From Verrucomicrobiota bacterium (GTDB taxonomy: Bacteria; Verrucomicrobiota; Verrucomicrobiia; Opitutales; Intestinicryptomonadaceae): a DNA stretch of 64,000 nt. Shown in pieces: positions 35,671 through 44,013 of the stretch; the first letter of the stretch is position 1; every line of letters begins with the position of its first letter. The stretch covers positions 1 through 64,000 of the forward strand of contig JAEXGH010000012.1 of NCBI GenBank assembly GCA_023450935.1, written 5' to 3'. Both the position numbers and the translations under genes were made by a program. The notes under the pieces were generated by a model. It saw only the letters and a program-made list of their open reading frames with translations. It was not told the origin of the DNA and did not search any database.

Positions 35671-35966
35671 ATTTTGTCTTATTGTTTATTGTTGCAGTTA
35701 TCGGAGACGTCCGCCGCGCGTTGGGACGCGGCTTCGGCGGAGGACTGCGGCAGTTCGGGGGAAGCACCAAACCCAACCTGCGTTGCTCTCCTTATCCGAA
35801 TATATCATCTCAAAAAAAGCCGAACAATGCAACGTTTTTTTTCGAAAAACAAAAACGCCCGTCCGCTTTTGATTCGGGAACACGCGCGGATTTTAGCCAA
35901 AACAGCGCCGGCGGGCGGCTGAAAAAAATGTTGCGAATTTCTGTGCGCAGTATTTGCTAATAAGAC
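35671..35966. other. Divergent intergenic region with a GC-rich hairpin, no gene seen
   Basis: This gap lies between the divergent GAP1-like and nadK genes. Bases 35709-35745 can fold as a hairpin (CCGCCG-CGCG-TTGGGA-CGCG-GCTT-CGGCGG). I considered a small RNA such as SRP RNA, but the conserved tetraloop and AGCA motif are not convincing. A-rich runs near 35815-35850 may hold a promoter. Confidence 0.4.
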
Positions 35967-36824
35967 GTGAAAGGGAAAAGAAAAATATTGTTCGTGGTCA
36001 ATACGCAGAAGCCCAACGCGCTGCGTTTGGCGGAAAAACTCGCCGACTTGGCGCGCCGCGGCGGGCTTGAAACGTCGATTTCCACAGAGTATCCCACCCC
36101 CGAGGAATACTTCGCCGACGCCGACAGCTGCTGCGTAATAGGCGGAGACGGCACGATTCTTGCGTGCGCTACAATGCTTGCAAAATACGGTATTCCGGTA
36201 TTCGGAATAAACTTCGGCAAGCTCGGGTTCCTTGCCACATACAACGACGAAATAGACGAAGAGCTTTTCCTTTTCCTCGCCCGCGGCGAGGGCAAGATTT
36301 TCGAGCGCGCAATGTTGCAGACAAGTTATCAGAACAAAAGCTACCTTGTTTTAAACGACTTCGTCTTGAAGGATTCGCGCGTTAACGGAATATCCGCCTT
36401 CCGCATCTACGCCGACAACGAATTCATTGCCGAATATGTCGGAGACGGGCTCATTTTCTCTACCCCAACAGGTTCTACAGCCTACAATCTGTCGGCAGGG
36501 GGGCCGATTATCCACCCGAAGTCGCGCACGTTTGTGATGACTCCCATCTGCCCGCATACGCTTTCCAACAGAAGCCTCGTATTAAGCTACGGGACGCTCG
36601 TAAAGCTTATGTGCGTAAGCGGCGAAAGCGCGCTGATTGCCGACGGCGTCCAAGTGGCGACAATGTACAAGGGGTCGGAATTGGAGCTTTATATGCCGCC
36701 GTGCACGGTGAAATTTATGCGGAAGCGCGGGCATTCGCATTTCGGAATTTTGCGAAGCAAACTCGGCTGGGCAGACGACCCGCGCGAAATCGAGACGAAA
36801 CTGCGCGCCCACAAACCCCGCTAA
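35967..36824 (+). CDS. nadK: NAD kinase
   Basis: A 285-aa enzyme phosphorylating NAD to NADP. It carries the GGDGT motif at residues 59-63 (IGGDGTILACA), GINFGKLGFLA, VLNDFVLKDS and TPTGSTAYNLSAGGPII, all diagnostic for NadK/PpnK. The start is a GTG codon at 35967, supported by the N-terminus KRKILFVVNTQKPNA and by an AGACG upstream. It stands at the head of a forward-strand run with a small membrane protein, a YihY protein and pdxH; the spacing (61, 28 and 1 bases) would allow co-transcription. Confidence 0.95.
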   Translation: MKGKRKILFVVNTQKPNALRLAEKLADLARRGGLETSISTEYPTPEEYFADADSCCVIGGDGTILACATMLAKYGIPVFGINFGKLGFLATYNDEIDEELFLFLARGEGKIFERAMLQTSYQNKSYLVLNDFVLKDSRVNGISAFRIYADNEFIAEYVGDGLIFSTPTGSTAYNLSAGGPIIHPKSRTFVMTPICPHTLSNRSLVLSYGTLVKLMCVSGESALIADGVQVATMYKGSELELYMPPCTVKFMRKRGHSHFGILRSKLGWADDPREIETKLRAHKPR

Positions 36825-36885
36825 CGCGTTCCGCCGCAGCTTCGCCCGCCCGTGCCGCCCAAGAAAAATTTTGACGAAAAACCAG

Positions 36886-37311
36886 ATGGACAAAGAAAAT
36901 AAACCCGTTCGGCCGCCGCGCTCGGAAGCGCTCGCGTTTTGGGTATCGTTTGCGGCTATCGAGCTGTTTTTGCTTTCAAACGCCGCCGCCTTTTTGCGCG
37001 CGATGTTGTCGGCGCGGGATTTCTCCGCGGATTTTTTCCGCTCGCCCGAAAGAATTTCGCAGGGCGTGGACGTTCTGCTTTTTTTAGCTTTTCTCACGCC
37101 GCTTAAGCCGTTCGAATTTTTCCAGTTCAAGGCGTTCGCCTGCGCGGGTTTTTTCGGCTATTTGGCGTATTGCGACGGCGGCGGCGTTTTTGCGCCCGTT
37201 GCGGTGTGGCTGTGCGCGGGACTTCTTACGCGGCGTCTGCCCGTGTGGTTTGCGGCGGTTGTTGCCGTGTTTGCGGTGTGCGCAAATGCTGTTTTAAATT
37301 TCGGCGCGTAG
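36886..37311 (+). CDS. Small membrane protein, unknown function
   Basis: A 141-aa protein with about four hydrophobic segments (residues 20-43, 63-78, 84-99, 101-137), a short charged N-terminus and no motif I recognise. ATG 36886 was chosen over an upstream TTG. It sits between nadK and the YihY gene on the same strand. Nothing in the sequence suggests a function; codon use matches the neighbours, so it is likely a real gene. Confidence 0.55.
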   Translation: MDKENKPVRPPRSEALAFWVSFAAIELFLLSNAAAFLRAMLSARDFSADFFRSPERISQGVDVLLFLAFLTPLKPFEFFQFKAFACAGFFGYLAYCDGGGVFAPVAVWLCAGLLTRRLPVWFAAVVAVFAVCANAVLNFGA

Positions 37312-37339
37312 GCGTTGTTGTAAAAGAAAGGTTCGGAGT

Positions 37340-38857
37340 ATGTCGGTTGTTGATAAAATCAGGAACTTTGCGGGAGACCTGTGGAAGGTGCAGGTCAATC
37401 AGGAGCGCAGGGTGCGCGGAATGCTGATTGTTGCGGCGCGCATTTTGGTCACCGTAGTAATGGGAATAGCCAAAAAGCGCGTGCTTGTGCAGGCGTCGTC
37501 GCTTTCATACGCAACACTGCTTGCCGTAGGCCCGATTCTCGCGATAACCGTTATGTTCTCGAGCGCGTTTTTCAAGGACAAGGACGACCGTTTCGTATAC
37601 GACAACATTATGGCGGCCGCAACGTTCGTCCTGCCCGCCTTCAATGAAATGATAAAGGAGAGCGAGGACGCACCGACCCAGCCCGCGCCTACCGCCGGAG
37701 CGGGTCAGCCGGCCGAGTCAGGCCCGAATGCCGCGCGGGCGGACTCCGCAAAACGTCCCGCCGCCGCGCCGCCTGCGCTCGTTGCGCAGACCGCCGGCGT
37801 TTCGACCGAATCCGCGCATGGGAAAATAAAAGTCAATCCCAGAATTTACGAGTTTATTGAAAACGTGTCGAAGTCGAGCGTAAAGGGCGGAATGTTCGGC
37901 GTTATTGCAATGCTTTTTACCTGTCTTTTGCTGTTCATAAATATGGAAAGCGCGTTCAACTACATTTGGGGCGTTTCCAAGGGGCGCAACTGGATAAACA
38001 GGGTTGTGTTTTATTTCGTAATGGTCTTTTTCGGTTCGGTCGGCTCCATTTTTGCCGCGGCGTTGTTTGCGACCCCCGTGATTGCGCGCGCCTTCGGCGA
38101 CATCGTTTTCATACGCGACTATATCCACTGGCTTAGCTACGGCTTCGGCGCGGCGATAATGGCTGTCGTGCTTTCGTGTTTTTACAAATTCATTCCGTTT
38201 ACAAACGTATCGTGGCGTTCGGCGATAGCGGGCGGCGTCATAATAACGCTGCTTCTTTTGCTCAACAACAAGGCATCGTTTCTATACATCGCCTACATTG
38301 CAAAACAGGAAAGCCTTTACGGATACTTGGCGATTGTCGCGGTCGCGATGTTCAGCCTGTATATTTTCTGGGCGGTGCTGCTTTCGGGGGGGCTCATTGC
38401 CTACTCCATACAGTTTGTCGGGTTTTTCGACGACGACCAAACTTGGAATAAAATCGGCGACCGCACAAAGCGTATGTGCGCCCTCGCCGTCTTCTGCGAA
38501 GTCTCCAAGGAATTCTACGCGCGCGGTTCGGGCTGCGGCACGCTCGACCAACTTTCCTCGAAGCTCAAACTCCCCAAAGTTATGCTTTCGGTATGCGTGA
38601 AATGGCTTGCGGAAAAAGATTTGATCTGCCTTGTTGAAAACCCCGACGACAGAGCGCACGACACCATAAAACCGTCCCTGCCGCCCGACTCAATCACGGT
38701 GGCCGAGTTTATGAGAATCCTCTCCGAATATCCTTCGGACAAGTCGGTAAACGAAAGGCTTTCGGGCTACGAAAACGCCGTCAACCTCACCCTTTCCGCG
38801 CTATACGAACTTTCTTCACACGAAGTTTTCTCGAAAAAAATCAAGGACATAATGTAG
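37340..38857 (+). CDS. YihY/BrkB family membrane protein with inserted Pro/Ala-rich segment
   Basis: A 505-aa inner-membrane protein of the YihY (BrkB, formerly 'RNase BN') family with six membrane helices. Family features: KRVLVQASSLSYATLLAVGP, the FKFIPFT-like YKFIPFTNVSWRSA segment, and the ILFWAVLLSGGLIAY-type stretch (YIFWAVLLSGGLIAYSIQF). Two additions lie outside the family core: a hydrophilic Pro/Ala/Gln-rich stretch of about 55 residues (around residues 110-165, APTQPAPTAGAGQPAE) between the first two helices, and a C-terminal cytoplasmic domain of about 130 residues that looks like a winged helix (FCEVSKEF, LDQLSSKLKLPKVMLSVCVK), also known in the longer YihY subfamily. Function of the family is unsettled. 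Confidence 0.85.
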   Translation: MSVVDKIRNFAGDLWKVQVNQERRVRGMLIVAARILVTVVMGIAKKRVLVQASSLSYATLLAVGPILAITVMFSSAFFKDKDDRFVYDNIMAAATFVLPAFNEMIKESEDAPTQPAPTAGAGQPAESGPNAARADSAKRPAAAPPALVAQTAGVSTESAHGKIKVNPRIYEFIENVSKSSVKGGMFGVIAMLFTCLLLFINMESAFNYIWGVSKGRNWINRVVFYFVMVFFGSVGSIFAAALFATPVIARAFGDIVFIRDYIHWLSYGFGAAIMAVVLSCFYKFIPFTNVSWRSAIAGGVIITLLLLLNNKASFLYIAYIAKQESLYGYLAIVAVAMFSLYIFWAVLLSGGLIAYSIQFVGFFDDDQTWNKIGDRTKRMCALAVFCEVSKEFYARGSGCGTLDQLSSKLKLPKVMLSVCVKWLAEKDLICLVENPDDRAHDTIKPSLPPDSITVAEFMRILSEYPSDKSVNERLSGYENAVNLTLSALYELSSHEVFSKKIKDIM

Positions 38858-38858
38858 T

Positions 38859-39500
38859 ATGGATTTGTTCGAATTCAGAAACGAATACCTCAGGGGCGGG
38901 TTGGAGCGAAACATGCTTTCCGACAACCCCTACGAGCAGTTCAAACAGTGGTTCGACCACGCTGTAGAATGCAAAGTTAAAGAGCCGAACGCCATGGCGG
39001 TTTCCACCGTTTCCGCCGACGGCGCGCCCTCGAGCCGCGTAGTGCTGCTTAAAATGTGGGACGAGCGCGGTTTCGTGTTTTTTACAAACTACAAAAGCCA
39101 AAAGGCGCGAGATTTGGAGGGCAACAAAAACATCTGCGCTCTGTTTGCGTGGCTCGATTTGGAGCGGCAACTGCGCATTGAGGGCACGGCAGAAAAAATC
39201 CCGACGGCGGAATCGCTGCGCTACTTCATTTCGCGTCCGTTCGGAAGCCGTCTGGGCGCGTGGGTCTCGCACCAAAGTTCGATAATTTCGTCGCGCAGCC
39301 TGCTTGAAATGCAATTCGCAAAGATGAAGCGGAAATTCGCCGACGGCGAAGTTCCGCTCCCCGACTTCTGGGGCGGAATAAGAATAGTCCCCAAGCGTTT
39401 CGAATTCTGGCAGGGGCGCGAAAACCGCCTGCACGACCGCTTCGCCTACGAAAAATCTCCCGACGGGAAGGCATGGGCAATCTCCCGCCTCGCCCCCTAA
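38859..39500 (+). CDS. pdxH: Pyridoxine/pyridoxamine 5'-phosphate oxidase
   Basis: A 213-aa FMN-dependent oxidase that makes pyridoxal 5'-phosphate in the salvage and synthesis of vitamin B6. It matches PdxH fully: SSRVVLLKMWDERGFVFFTN followed by YKSQKARDLEGN, WLDLERQLRIEGTAEK, SRPFGSRLGAWVSHQSS, FWGGIRIVPKRFEFWQGREN and the terminal RLHDRFAYEK. It begins one base after the YihY stop, so they are probably cotranscribed. PLP is the cofactor of both the histidine decarboxylase and TrpB of this window. A repeat cluster follows the gene. Confidence 0.96.
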   Translation: MDLFEFRNEYLRGGLERNMLSDNPYEQFKQWFDHAVECKVKEPNAMAVSTVSADGAPSSRVVLLKMWDERGFVFFTNYKSQKARDLEGNKNICALFAWLDLERQLRIEGTAEKIPTAESLRYFISRPFGSRLGAWVSHQSSIISSRSLLEMQFAKMKRKFADGEVPLPDFWGGIRIVPKRFEFWQGRENRLHDRFAYEKSPDGKAWAISRLAP

Positions 39501-39747
39501 TTTTTTATAATTCCTAAAGCGGCGGCGATTGAACTTTGTTCAATACGCCTTTGCTTGGGGATTAAAGTTTTTTAAGCCACCACAAGAAAAGCTCTCGGGC
39601 ATCATTTGGTTTGACGAATTTTTAAATCAAAAAAAGCGGAACATTTGTTCCGCTTTAACTATAAACAACAACTTTAACTACTAAGCAAAGGCGAATTGGC
39701 TTTTGCCAATCGCCGCCGCTTTCGAAAAGTTAAAAAACGCGCTTTTT
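39501..39747. repeat. Palindromic repeat cluster D
   Basis: About 235 bases between pdxH and the DUF1080-SGNH gene, with no gene visible. Outer arms AAAGCGGCGGCGATTG (39516-39531) and its perfect complement (39707-39722) enclose ATTGAAC-TTT-GTTCAAT, GCTCTCGGGCATCA (shared with cluster B), the perfect palindrome AAAGCGGAACA-TT-TGTTCCGCTTT (39633-39656, shared with cluster A) and AATTGGC-TTTT-GCCAAT. Confidence 0.8.
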
Positions 39748-41478
39748 TTACAAGAGTTTTTGGATAATGGGGGAGATAAACGCCTCCATTTTCTTGTAGC
39801 AGGCGGAGGTCGGGTGAACGCCGTCGCCGGAGTCGGCTGGGGTCAAACCTCCATTCCCGTCGTCGAGTAGCGAATAGTAGTCGGCGTATGCGATGCCGTT
39901 TTTAGAGGCGTAGTCCTTGAGCATTGCGTTGATTTTTTTGATGCTTTCCACCGACTTTATCACGGGACGCCAGCGGTATTTCGCGGCGGGCAAGACCGAG
40001 CAAATTACGGGCTTGACGCCGTTTGCTTTTGCGATTTCGCACATGGAAACTATGTTGCCTACAACGTCGTCTTCGGAGATGTAGCCGCGGTTGCGGGCAA
40101 CATCGTTCGTGCCCGCGAGAATCACGACAACTTTCGGGTTCAGCTCAAGCACATCCTTGCGGAAACGCACAAGCATTTGCGATGTCACCTGTCCGGAAAT
40201 GCCTCTGCCCAGATAGTTGTTTGCCTTGAAAAAGTCGGGGCGCAACCTCGCCCAGTTGTCGGTTATGCTGTCGCCCATAAATACCACAAGCGGCTTTTGG
40301 GCGAGCTTCTTGTTGTCCGCGCCGTAACGCCAGAAGTTGGCTTCGTCGGCATTGAACCTGTCGTCGAGCGAATCAATCGTCCACGGCCGCACAACCTTTT
40401 TGGGCTCCAGATCCGCAACCCAGATGTTGCGAAATTGAACGGGATCGCGGTGGTCTTGGAGAGTTATACGCACGGGCGCGTTGGAGGGCTTGAACTTGTG
40501 GACGTTGAGTTTCGGAATAGCCGTGCCGTAATATGCGGGAGTGTCGCGCTGAACGACTACGCCGTTGAGAATTACTGTAAACTTGGCGGGTTCTACACAC
40601 TTGCCGTCGGTAATTACGGGCGGGGTGTAGATGATGTCGTATGTCTGCCAAGAGCCTGCGGGAAGCGAAGCGTTCGTGTGGGGAGGAGTCTGGCGGTATA
40701 TCGCCCCGCAGTTGTCCCACGCGCCCTCCGTTCCGAAAGAGTCGAGAATCTGGATTTCGTAAGGGCCGAAGAATACGCCCGAATTCGATTTTTGCTGGTT
40801 GTTTTTTTCATACATCGCGGGCAACTTGAACTCCAAGTGCAGCCTGCATTTGCCGAACGCCTGCTTTGTGGCGATGTTCGAGGGGAAACGCTTGCCGTCG
40901 GGGCGTTTGGCGTCGGTTTTGATAGTCATGACGCCGTCTTTTACAATCCAGTTGAACGGGCGCGATTTGTCGGCCGCCATCTCCCACTTGTCGGCGGGAT
41001 TCGTGTTTTCGTCGAAAAGGACTACCGCGCCTTTCGGGGGCTTCTGTCCCATTCTGGGCGAGACGTATTCGTAGCGGGGCAAATCCATTTTGATGTCCCT
41101 GCCGCGGTGCTTGCCCGCCGCCCTGACGCCCCCGGGCGTGATTTCGCCCCTGAGCGAAAGGGCATCGGCATTGACTGAAAACTCTATTTTGCCGTCCTTT
41201 TCTACGAGGTTGTCGGCAACGGCGGTAGTTTCGGCGCGGGAAAGAATGCCCGTTAGAAGCTTCAGCCTGTATTTCGCGCCGACGCCCCTGAAGATCTCGG
41301 CGTATATTTCGGGATACATATCAACGGGATACCAGCCCGTTATCTGTTTGCCGTCGGCGAAAGTTATCCTGCCCTTGTAAAAACCCTCGAACTTGTCGAA
41401 GCCATCGGTTTTCGCGAACGCAGAAAGGCACAACAATGCCGCCGAAGCCGCAAAAATTAGTTTTGTCAGTTTTCTCAT
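39748..41478 (-). CDS. Secreted DUF1080 (3-keto-disaccharide hydrolase-like) - SGNH/GDSL hydrolase fusion
   Basis: A 576-aa exported two-domain enzyme. The signal peptide (KLTKLIFAASAALLCLSAFA) supports ATG 41478; the longer open frame upstream lies in the intergenic region. The first part (about residues 25-340) is a DUF1080 concanavalin-like domain, with WIVKDGVMTIKTDAKRP, SNSGVFFGPYEIQILDSFG and HDPVQFRNIW-like DHRDPVQFRNIWVADL segments. The second (about 365-575) is an SGNH hydrolase with block I GDSITDNW, the GISGQVT glycine, GTNDVARN (Asn) and GDGVHPTSACY (Asp/His pair). It could cleave and deacylate a plant or host glycan. Such fusions are typical of Planctomycetes/Verrucomicrobia. Confidence 0.85.
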   Translation of the reverse strand: MRKLTKLIFAASAALLCLSAFAKTDGFDKFEGFYKGRITFADGKQITGWYPVDMYPEIYAEIFRGVGAKYRLKLLTGILSRAETTAVADNLVEKDGKIEFSVNADALSLRGEITPGGVRAAGKHRGRDIKMDLPRYEYVSPRMGQKPPKGAVVLFDENTNPADKWEMAADKSRPFNWIVKDGVMTIKTDAKRPDGKRFPSNIATKQAFGKCRLHLEFKLPAMYEKNNQQKSNSGVFFGPYEIQILDSFGTEGAWDNCGAIYRQTPPHTNASLPAGSWQTYDIIYTPPVITDGKCVEPAKFTVILNGVVVQRDTPAYYGTAIPKLNVHKFKPSNAPVRITLQDHRDPVQFRNIWVADLEPKKVVRPWTIDSLDDRFNADEANFWRYGADNKKLAQKPLVVFMGDSITDNWARLRPDFFKANNYLGRGISGQVTSQMLVRFRKDVLELNPKVVVILAGTNDVARNRGYISEDDVVGNIVSMCEIAKANGVKPVICSVLPAAKYRWRPVIKSVESIKKINAMLKDYASKNGIAYADYYSLLDDGNGGLTPADSGDGVHPTSACYKKMEAFISPIIQKLL

Positions 41479-41640
41479 ATCTTTTTCCAATTTTTCTGTT
41501 TTAGGTGAAAAGCCCGCCGAAAGCAAAATGCGTCGAACGGACAATTTCAGGATACAAACACTCATGGCGGGATAAATCAAACAAATTCGTTTGACTTGCA
41601 CACGGCAAAAATAATACTCGGAGCAAACATAAAAACAGCA

Positions 41641-43125
41641 ATGCAAACTGTAATTGTAGTCCGCGACCCGAAACATTTCGAAATTCCGAACGCGGAGATT
41701 GTCTCGCCCCGCCAATACATAACCGACCCGAAATTCGCCAAGCTCGGCGCGTATAAAGTGGTCAATATGTGCAACGCCTTCAAATACCAAAATATGGGAT
41801 ATTACGTATCGTTGCTGGCGCGGGCGCGCGGGCACAACCCCGAGCCGTCGGTTAAAACAATTATGGACGTGCGCTCCAAACGCATGCCAAAGCTGATGGC
41901 GGGCGAAATTTCGGCGGCGGCGGACAGGTCGCTTAAAAAGTGCCAAAAGCGCGCCGTAAAATTCAACGCCTATTTCGGGAAGACGCCGCACGAACACTGC
42001 GCAAAACTTGCGCGAAAACTTTTCAAACTCTTCCAAACGCCCGTTTTTAAAGCGGAGTTTACAAAGGGGAAAAAGAACTGGAAACTAAAGCGCATTGCCC
42101 CCGTTTCGGCGGACGACATCGACGAAGACGAACGCGGATTCGCCGCCGCGGCAACCGCAGAATACATAGCCCACAAACACAAAATACGCGACGCGCTCAA
42201 CGACGGCCGCTACTCAATGGCGATTTTGGTGGACGAAGACGAAGAGTTGCCGCCCTCCAACAAACGCGCCCTTGAGCGTTTTGCAAAGGCTGCGGCAAAC
42301 GTCGGCTTCTACTGCGAATTCATCACGCGCGACGATTTCCAGCGCATAGGCGAATTCGACGCGCTTTTTATCCGCGCGACTACGAACGTAGACAGCTACT
42401 CATACGCCTTTGCGCGCGCCGCCGAAGCCGAGGGGCTGGCGGTCGTAGACGACCCCAACTCCATAATCCGCTGCGCAAACAAAGTCTTTCAGGCGGAACA
42501 GGCGGCCATCAGGAAAATTCCGACGCCAAAAACACTCATCGTCCACAAGGGCAACGCCGACGCGATAGAGAAAACGCTTTCGTTTCCCGTCGTTTTAAAG
42601 CAGCCCGACAGCCAATTCTCGCAGGGCGTCTACAAGGCGGAAAACAGCAAAAGGCTCGGTGCCATTTTGGCGAAACTGCTCAAACGCTCTGACCTGCTCA
42701 TAGCGCAGGAATACGTCCCGACCGACTTCGACTGGCGCGTGGGGATTTTCGACAAAAAGCCGATTTTTGTCTGCAAGTATTACATGGCGAAATCGCACTG
42801 GCAGATTGTCAACAAAGACAACCACAACGACGAAGGCTCCTTCGAAACGCTATCAGTGGAGGACGCGCCCGAAAGGGTTCTGGAAATAGCCCTGAAAACC
42901 GCCAATTTGGTGGGCGACGGGCTTTACGGAGTCGACATAAAGCAGACTTCCGACGGCCGCACGCTGCTGGTGGAAATAAACGACAACCCCAACATAGACG
43001 CGGGCATTGAAGACAAAGTTGCGGGCGCGTCGCTTTACGAAGAAATTATGCGCGGCTTCATGGAGCGCGTGGAAAAAATCAGAAACAACGCCTCGATGAA
43101 AAAAATCAAAAACAAACATGCCTAA
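41641..43125 (+). CDS. RimK-like ATP-grasp ligase with RLAN-type N-terminal domain
   Basis: A 494-aa protein of two parts. The first 230 or so residues (starting QTVIVVRDPKHFEIPNAEIV, with CNAFKYQNMGYYVSLLARAR) match the RimK-like ATP-grasp N-terminal (RLAN) type. The second is an ATP-grasp domain: CANKVFQAEQAAIRKIPTPKT, FPVVLKQPDSQFSQGVYKAE, IAQEYVPTDFDWRVGIFDKK and the metal-binding LLVEINDNPNIDAG. ATP-grasp enzymes of this group form peptide-like C-N bonds from an acyl phosphate. ATG 41641 is preferred to an earlier TTG. It overlaps the next gene, a GNAT acetyltransferase, by eight bases; this pairing recurs in genomes, and no substrate is established that I know of. Confidence 0.8.
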   Translation: MQTVIVVRDPKHFEIPNAEIVSPRQYITDPKFAKLGAYKVVNMCNAFKYQNMGYYVSLLARARGHNPEPSVKTIMDVRSKRMPKLMAGEISAAADRSLKKCQKRAVKFNAYFGKTPHEHCAKLARKLFKLFQTPVFKAEFTKGKKNWKLKRIAPVSADDIDEDERGFAAAATAEYIAHKHKIRDALNDGRYSMAILVDEDEELPPSNKRALERFAKAAANVGFYCEFITRDDFQRIGEFDALFIRATTNVDSYSYAFARAAEAEGLAVVDDPNSIIRCANKVFQAEQAAIRKIPTPKTLIVHKGNADAIEKTLSFPVVLKQPDSQFSQGVYKAENSKRLGAILAKLLKRSDLLIAQEYVPTDFDWRVGIFDKKPIFVCKYYMAKSHWQIVNKDNHNDEGSFETLSVEDAPERVLEIALKTANLVGDGLYGVDIKQTSDGRTLLVEINDNPNIDAGIEDKVAGASLYEEIMRGFMERVEKIRNNASMKKIKNKHA

Positions 43126-43633
43126 TAAATTTATGGCAAAAATAACATTCAGAAAAACCCCGCGAGCGGGCGACGAAAAACTCGTCAGAAAAATAATGGA
43201 GTCTACAAAATTCTTCGAAGCCGTTTTCGACGAACTCGACAACGGCGAGGCAGAGATGCGCGAAATAATAGCCGCGCCCGACGGCGAACAAAAAGTCATT
43301 TTCATAGAGGCGGACGGCGTTGCGCAGGGCTTTTGCATTTTCGGGCGCGAAAGCTGCTGCGACGCGCTCGTATACATAAGCTGGGTGTGCGTCAACAACG
43401 CGCTGCGCGGGCACGGGCTGGGGCGCAAACTTATAGACGAAGTGCTCTCCGACTGCTGGAAAGCGGGCGCGCGAAAAGTGCTTTTGCAAACGTCGGGACG
43501 CCCGCAATACCTGCCCACGCGCATTTTTTACGAAAAACTCGGCTTCCGCAAGGAGGCCGAGATTTCCGACTACTACACCGAAGGCGAACCATCGGTTTTC
43601 TATTCAATATACAACCCCGCGCGCAAGGGCTAA
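43118..43633 (+). CDS. GNAT-family N-acetyltransferase coupled to the ATP-grasp gene
   Basis: A 171-aa acyltransferase of the GCN5 superfamily. Motif A is in YISWVCVNNALRGHGLGRKL (the RGHGLG segment binds acetyl-CoA pyrophosphate), and motif B in ARKVLLQTSGRPQYLPTRIF-YEKLGF. It starts eight bases before the ATP-grasp stop (ATG 43118; ATG 43133 is an alternative), so the two are translationally coupled and probably act in one pathway, either acetylating an amino group of the ATP-grasp product or preparing its substrate. The stop overlaps by four bases that of the converging thioesterase. Confidence 0.8.
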   Translation: MPNKFMAKITFRKTPRAGDEKLVRKIMESTKFFEAVFDELDNGEAEMREIIAAPDGEQKVIFIEADGVAQGFCIFGRESCCDALVYISWVCVNNALRGHGLGRKLIDEVLSDCWKAGARKVLLQTSGRPQYLPTRIFYEKLGFRKEAEISDYYTEGEPSVFYSIYNPARKG

Positions 43634-44013
43634 ATGGACTTTTTGTAGATTAGCCTTCCGCGAAAAACGGCGAAGATTTTTTCGCGCGCGGAATCGGTTA
43701 TAACCACTTTATAGACGCCCGATTTCCCGTTTTCCGCATCGGCCGAGGCTACGGCCACGACGCTTGTCCCCGCGGGAACGGGATCGATGTAGTCGATTGA
43801 TGCTCCCGAACTTATTGCAAGGCGTTCGGGCGTGTTAGCTGCAAGCGCGGAGGCGTAGTCGCACAGGGAAAAGAGAAAGCCCCCGTGGGCAATCCCGACC
43901 CCGTTGAGCGTTTCGGGCGAAATTTCTGCCGAAACCTCGGCATACCCCGCCCGCTGCACGAGCGGCTTGAATGCCAATGTGCGCGCGAATTTGTCGCTGT
44001 CGGTGTTCGTCAT
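43630..44013 (-). CDS. paaI: PaaI-type hotdog thioesterase
   Basis: A 127-aa hotdog-fold thioesterase. The LNGVGIAHGGFLFSLCDYAS segment matches PaaI/4HBT type enzymes (HGG plus acidic residue downstream), and SIDYIDPVPAGTSVVAVA the next strand block. In phenylacetate pathways PaaI hydrolyses stalled aryl-acetyl-CoA esters. It is the last gene of the iorA-iorB-paaK-ACT-paaI operon, where it could release arylacetate from the CoA ester or rescue CoA. The last four bases overlap the GNAT stop on the other strand, without terminator. Confidence 0.8.
   Translation of the reverse strand: MTNTDSDKFARTLAFKPLVQRAGYAEVSAEISPETLNGVGIAHGGFLFSLCDYASALAANTPERLAISSGASIDYIDPVPAGTSVVAVASADAENGKSGVYKVVITDSAREKIFAVFRGRLIYKKSI

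Noticed and set aside
35690..35800. Possible SRP (4.5S) RNA
   Set aside because: A GGGGGAAGCA stretch on one strand and GGAGAGCAAC on the other recall the SRP core, but the GGAA tetraloop and symmetric loop are missing and neither strand folds convincingly.
37170..37427. Open frame overlapping the membrane protein and YihY genes
   Set aside because: It is the out-of-frame shadow of two better-supported genes and has Cys/Arg-rich, non-native composition.
41479..42036. Longer N-terminus for the DUF1080-SGNH protein
   Set aside because: The extra 186 codons run through the intergenic region and into the divergent ATP-grasp gene, whereas ATG 41478 gives a proper signal peptide.
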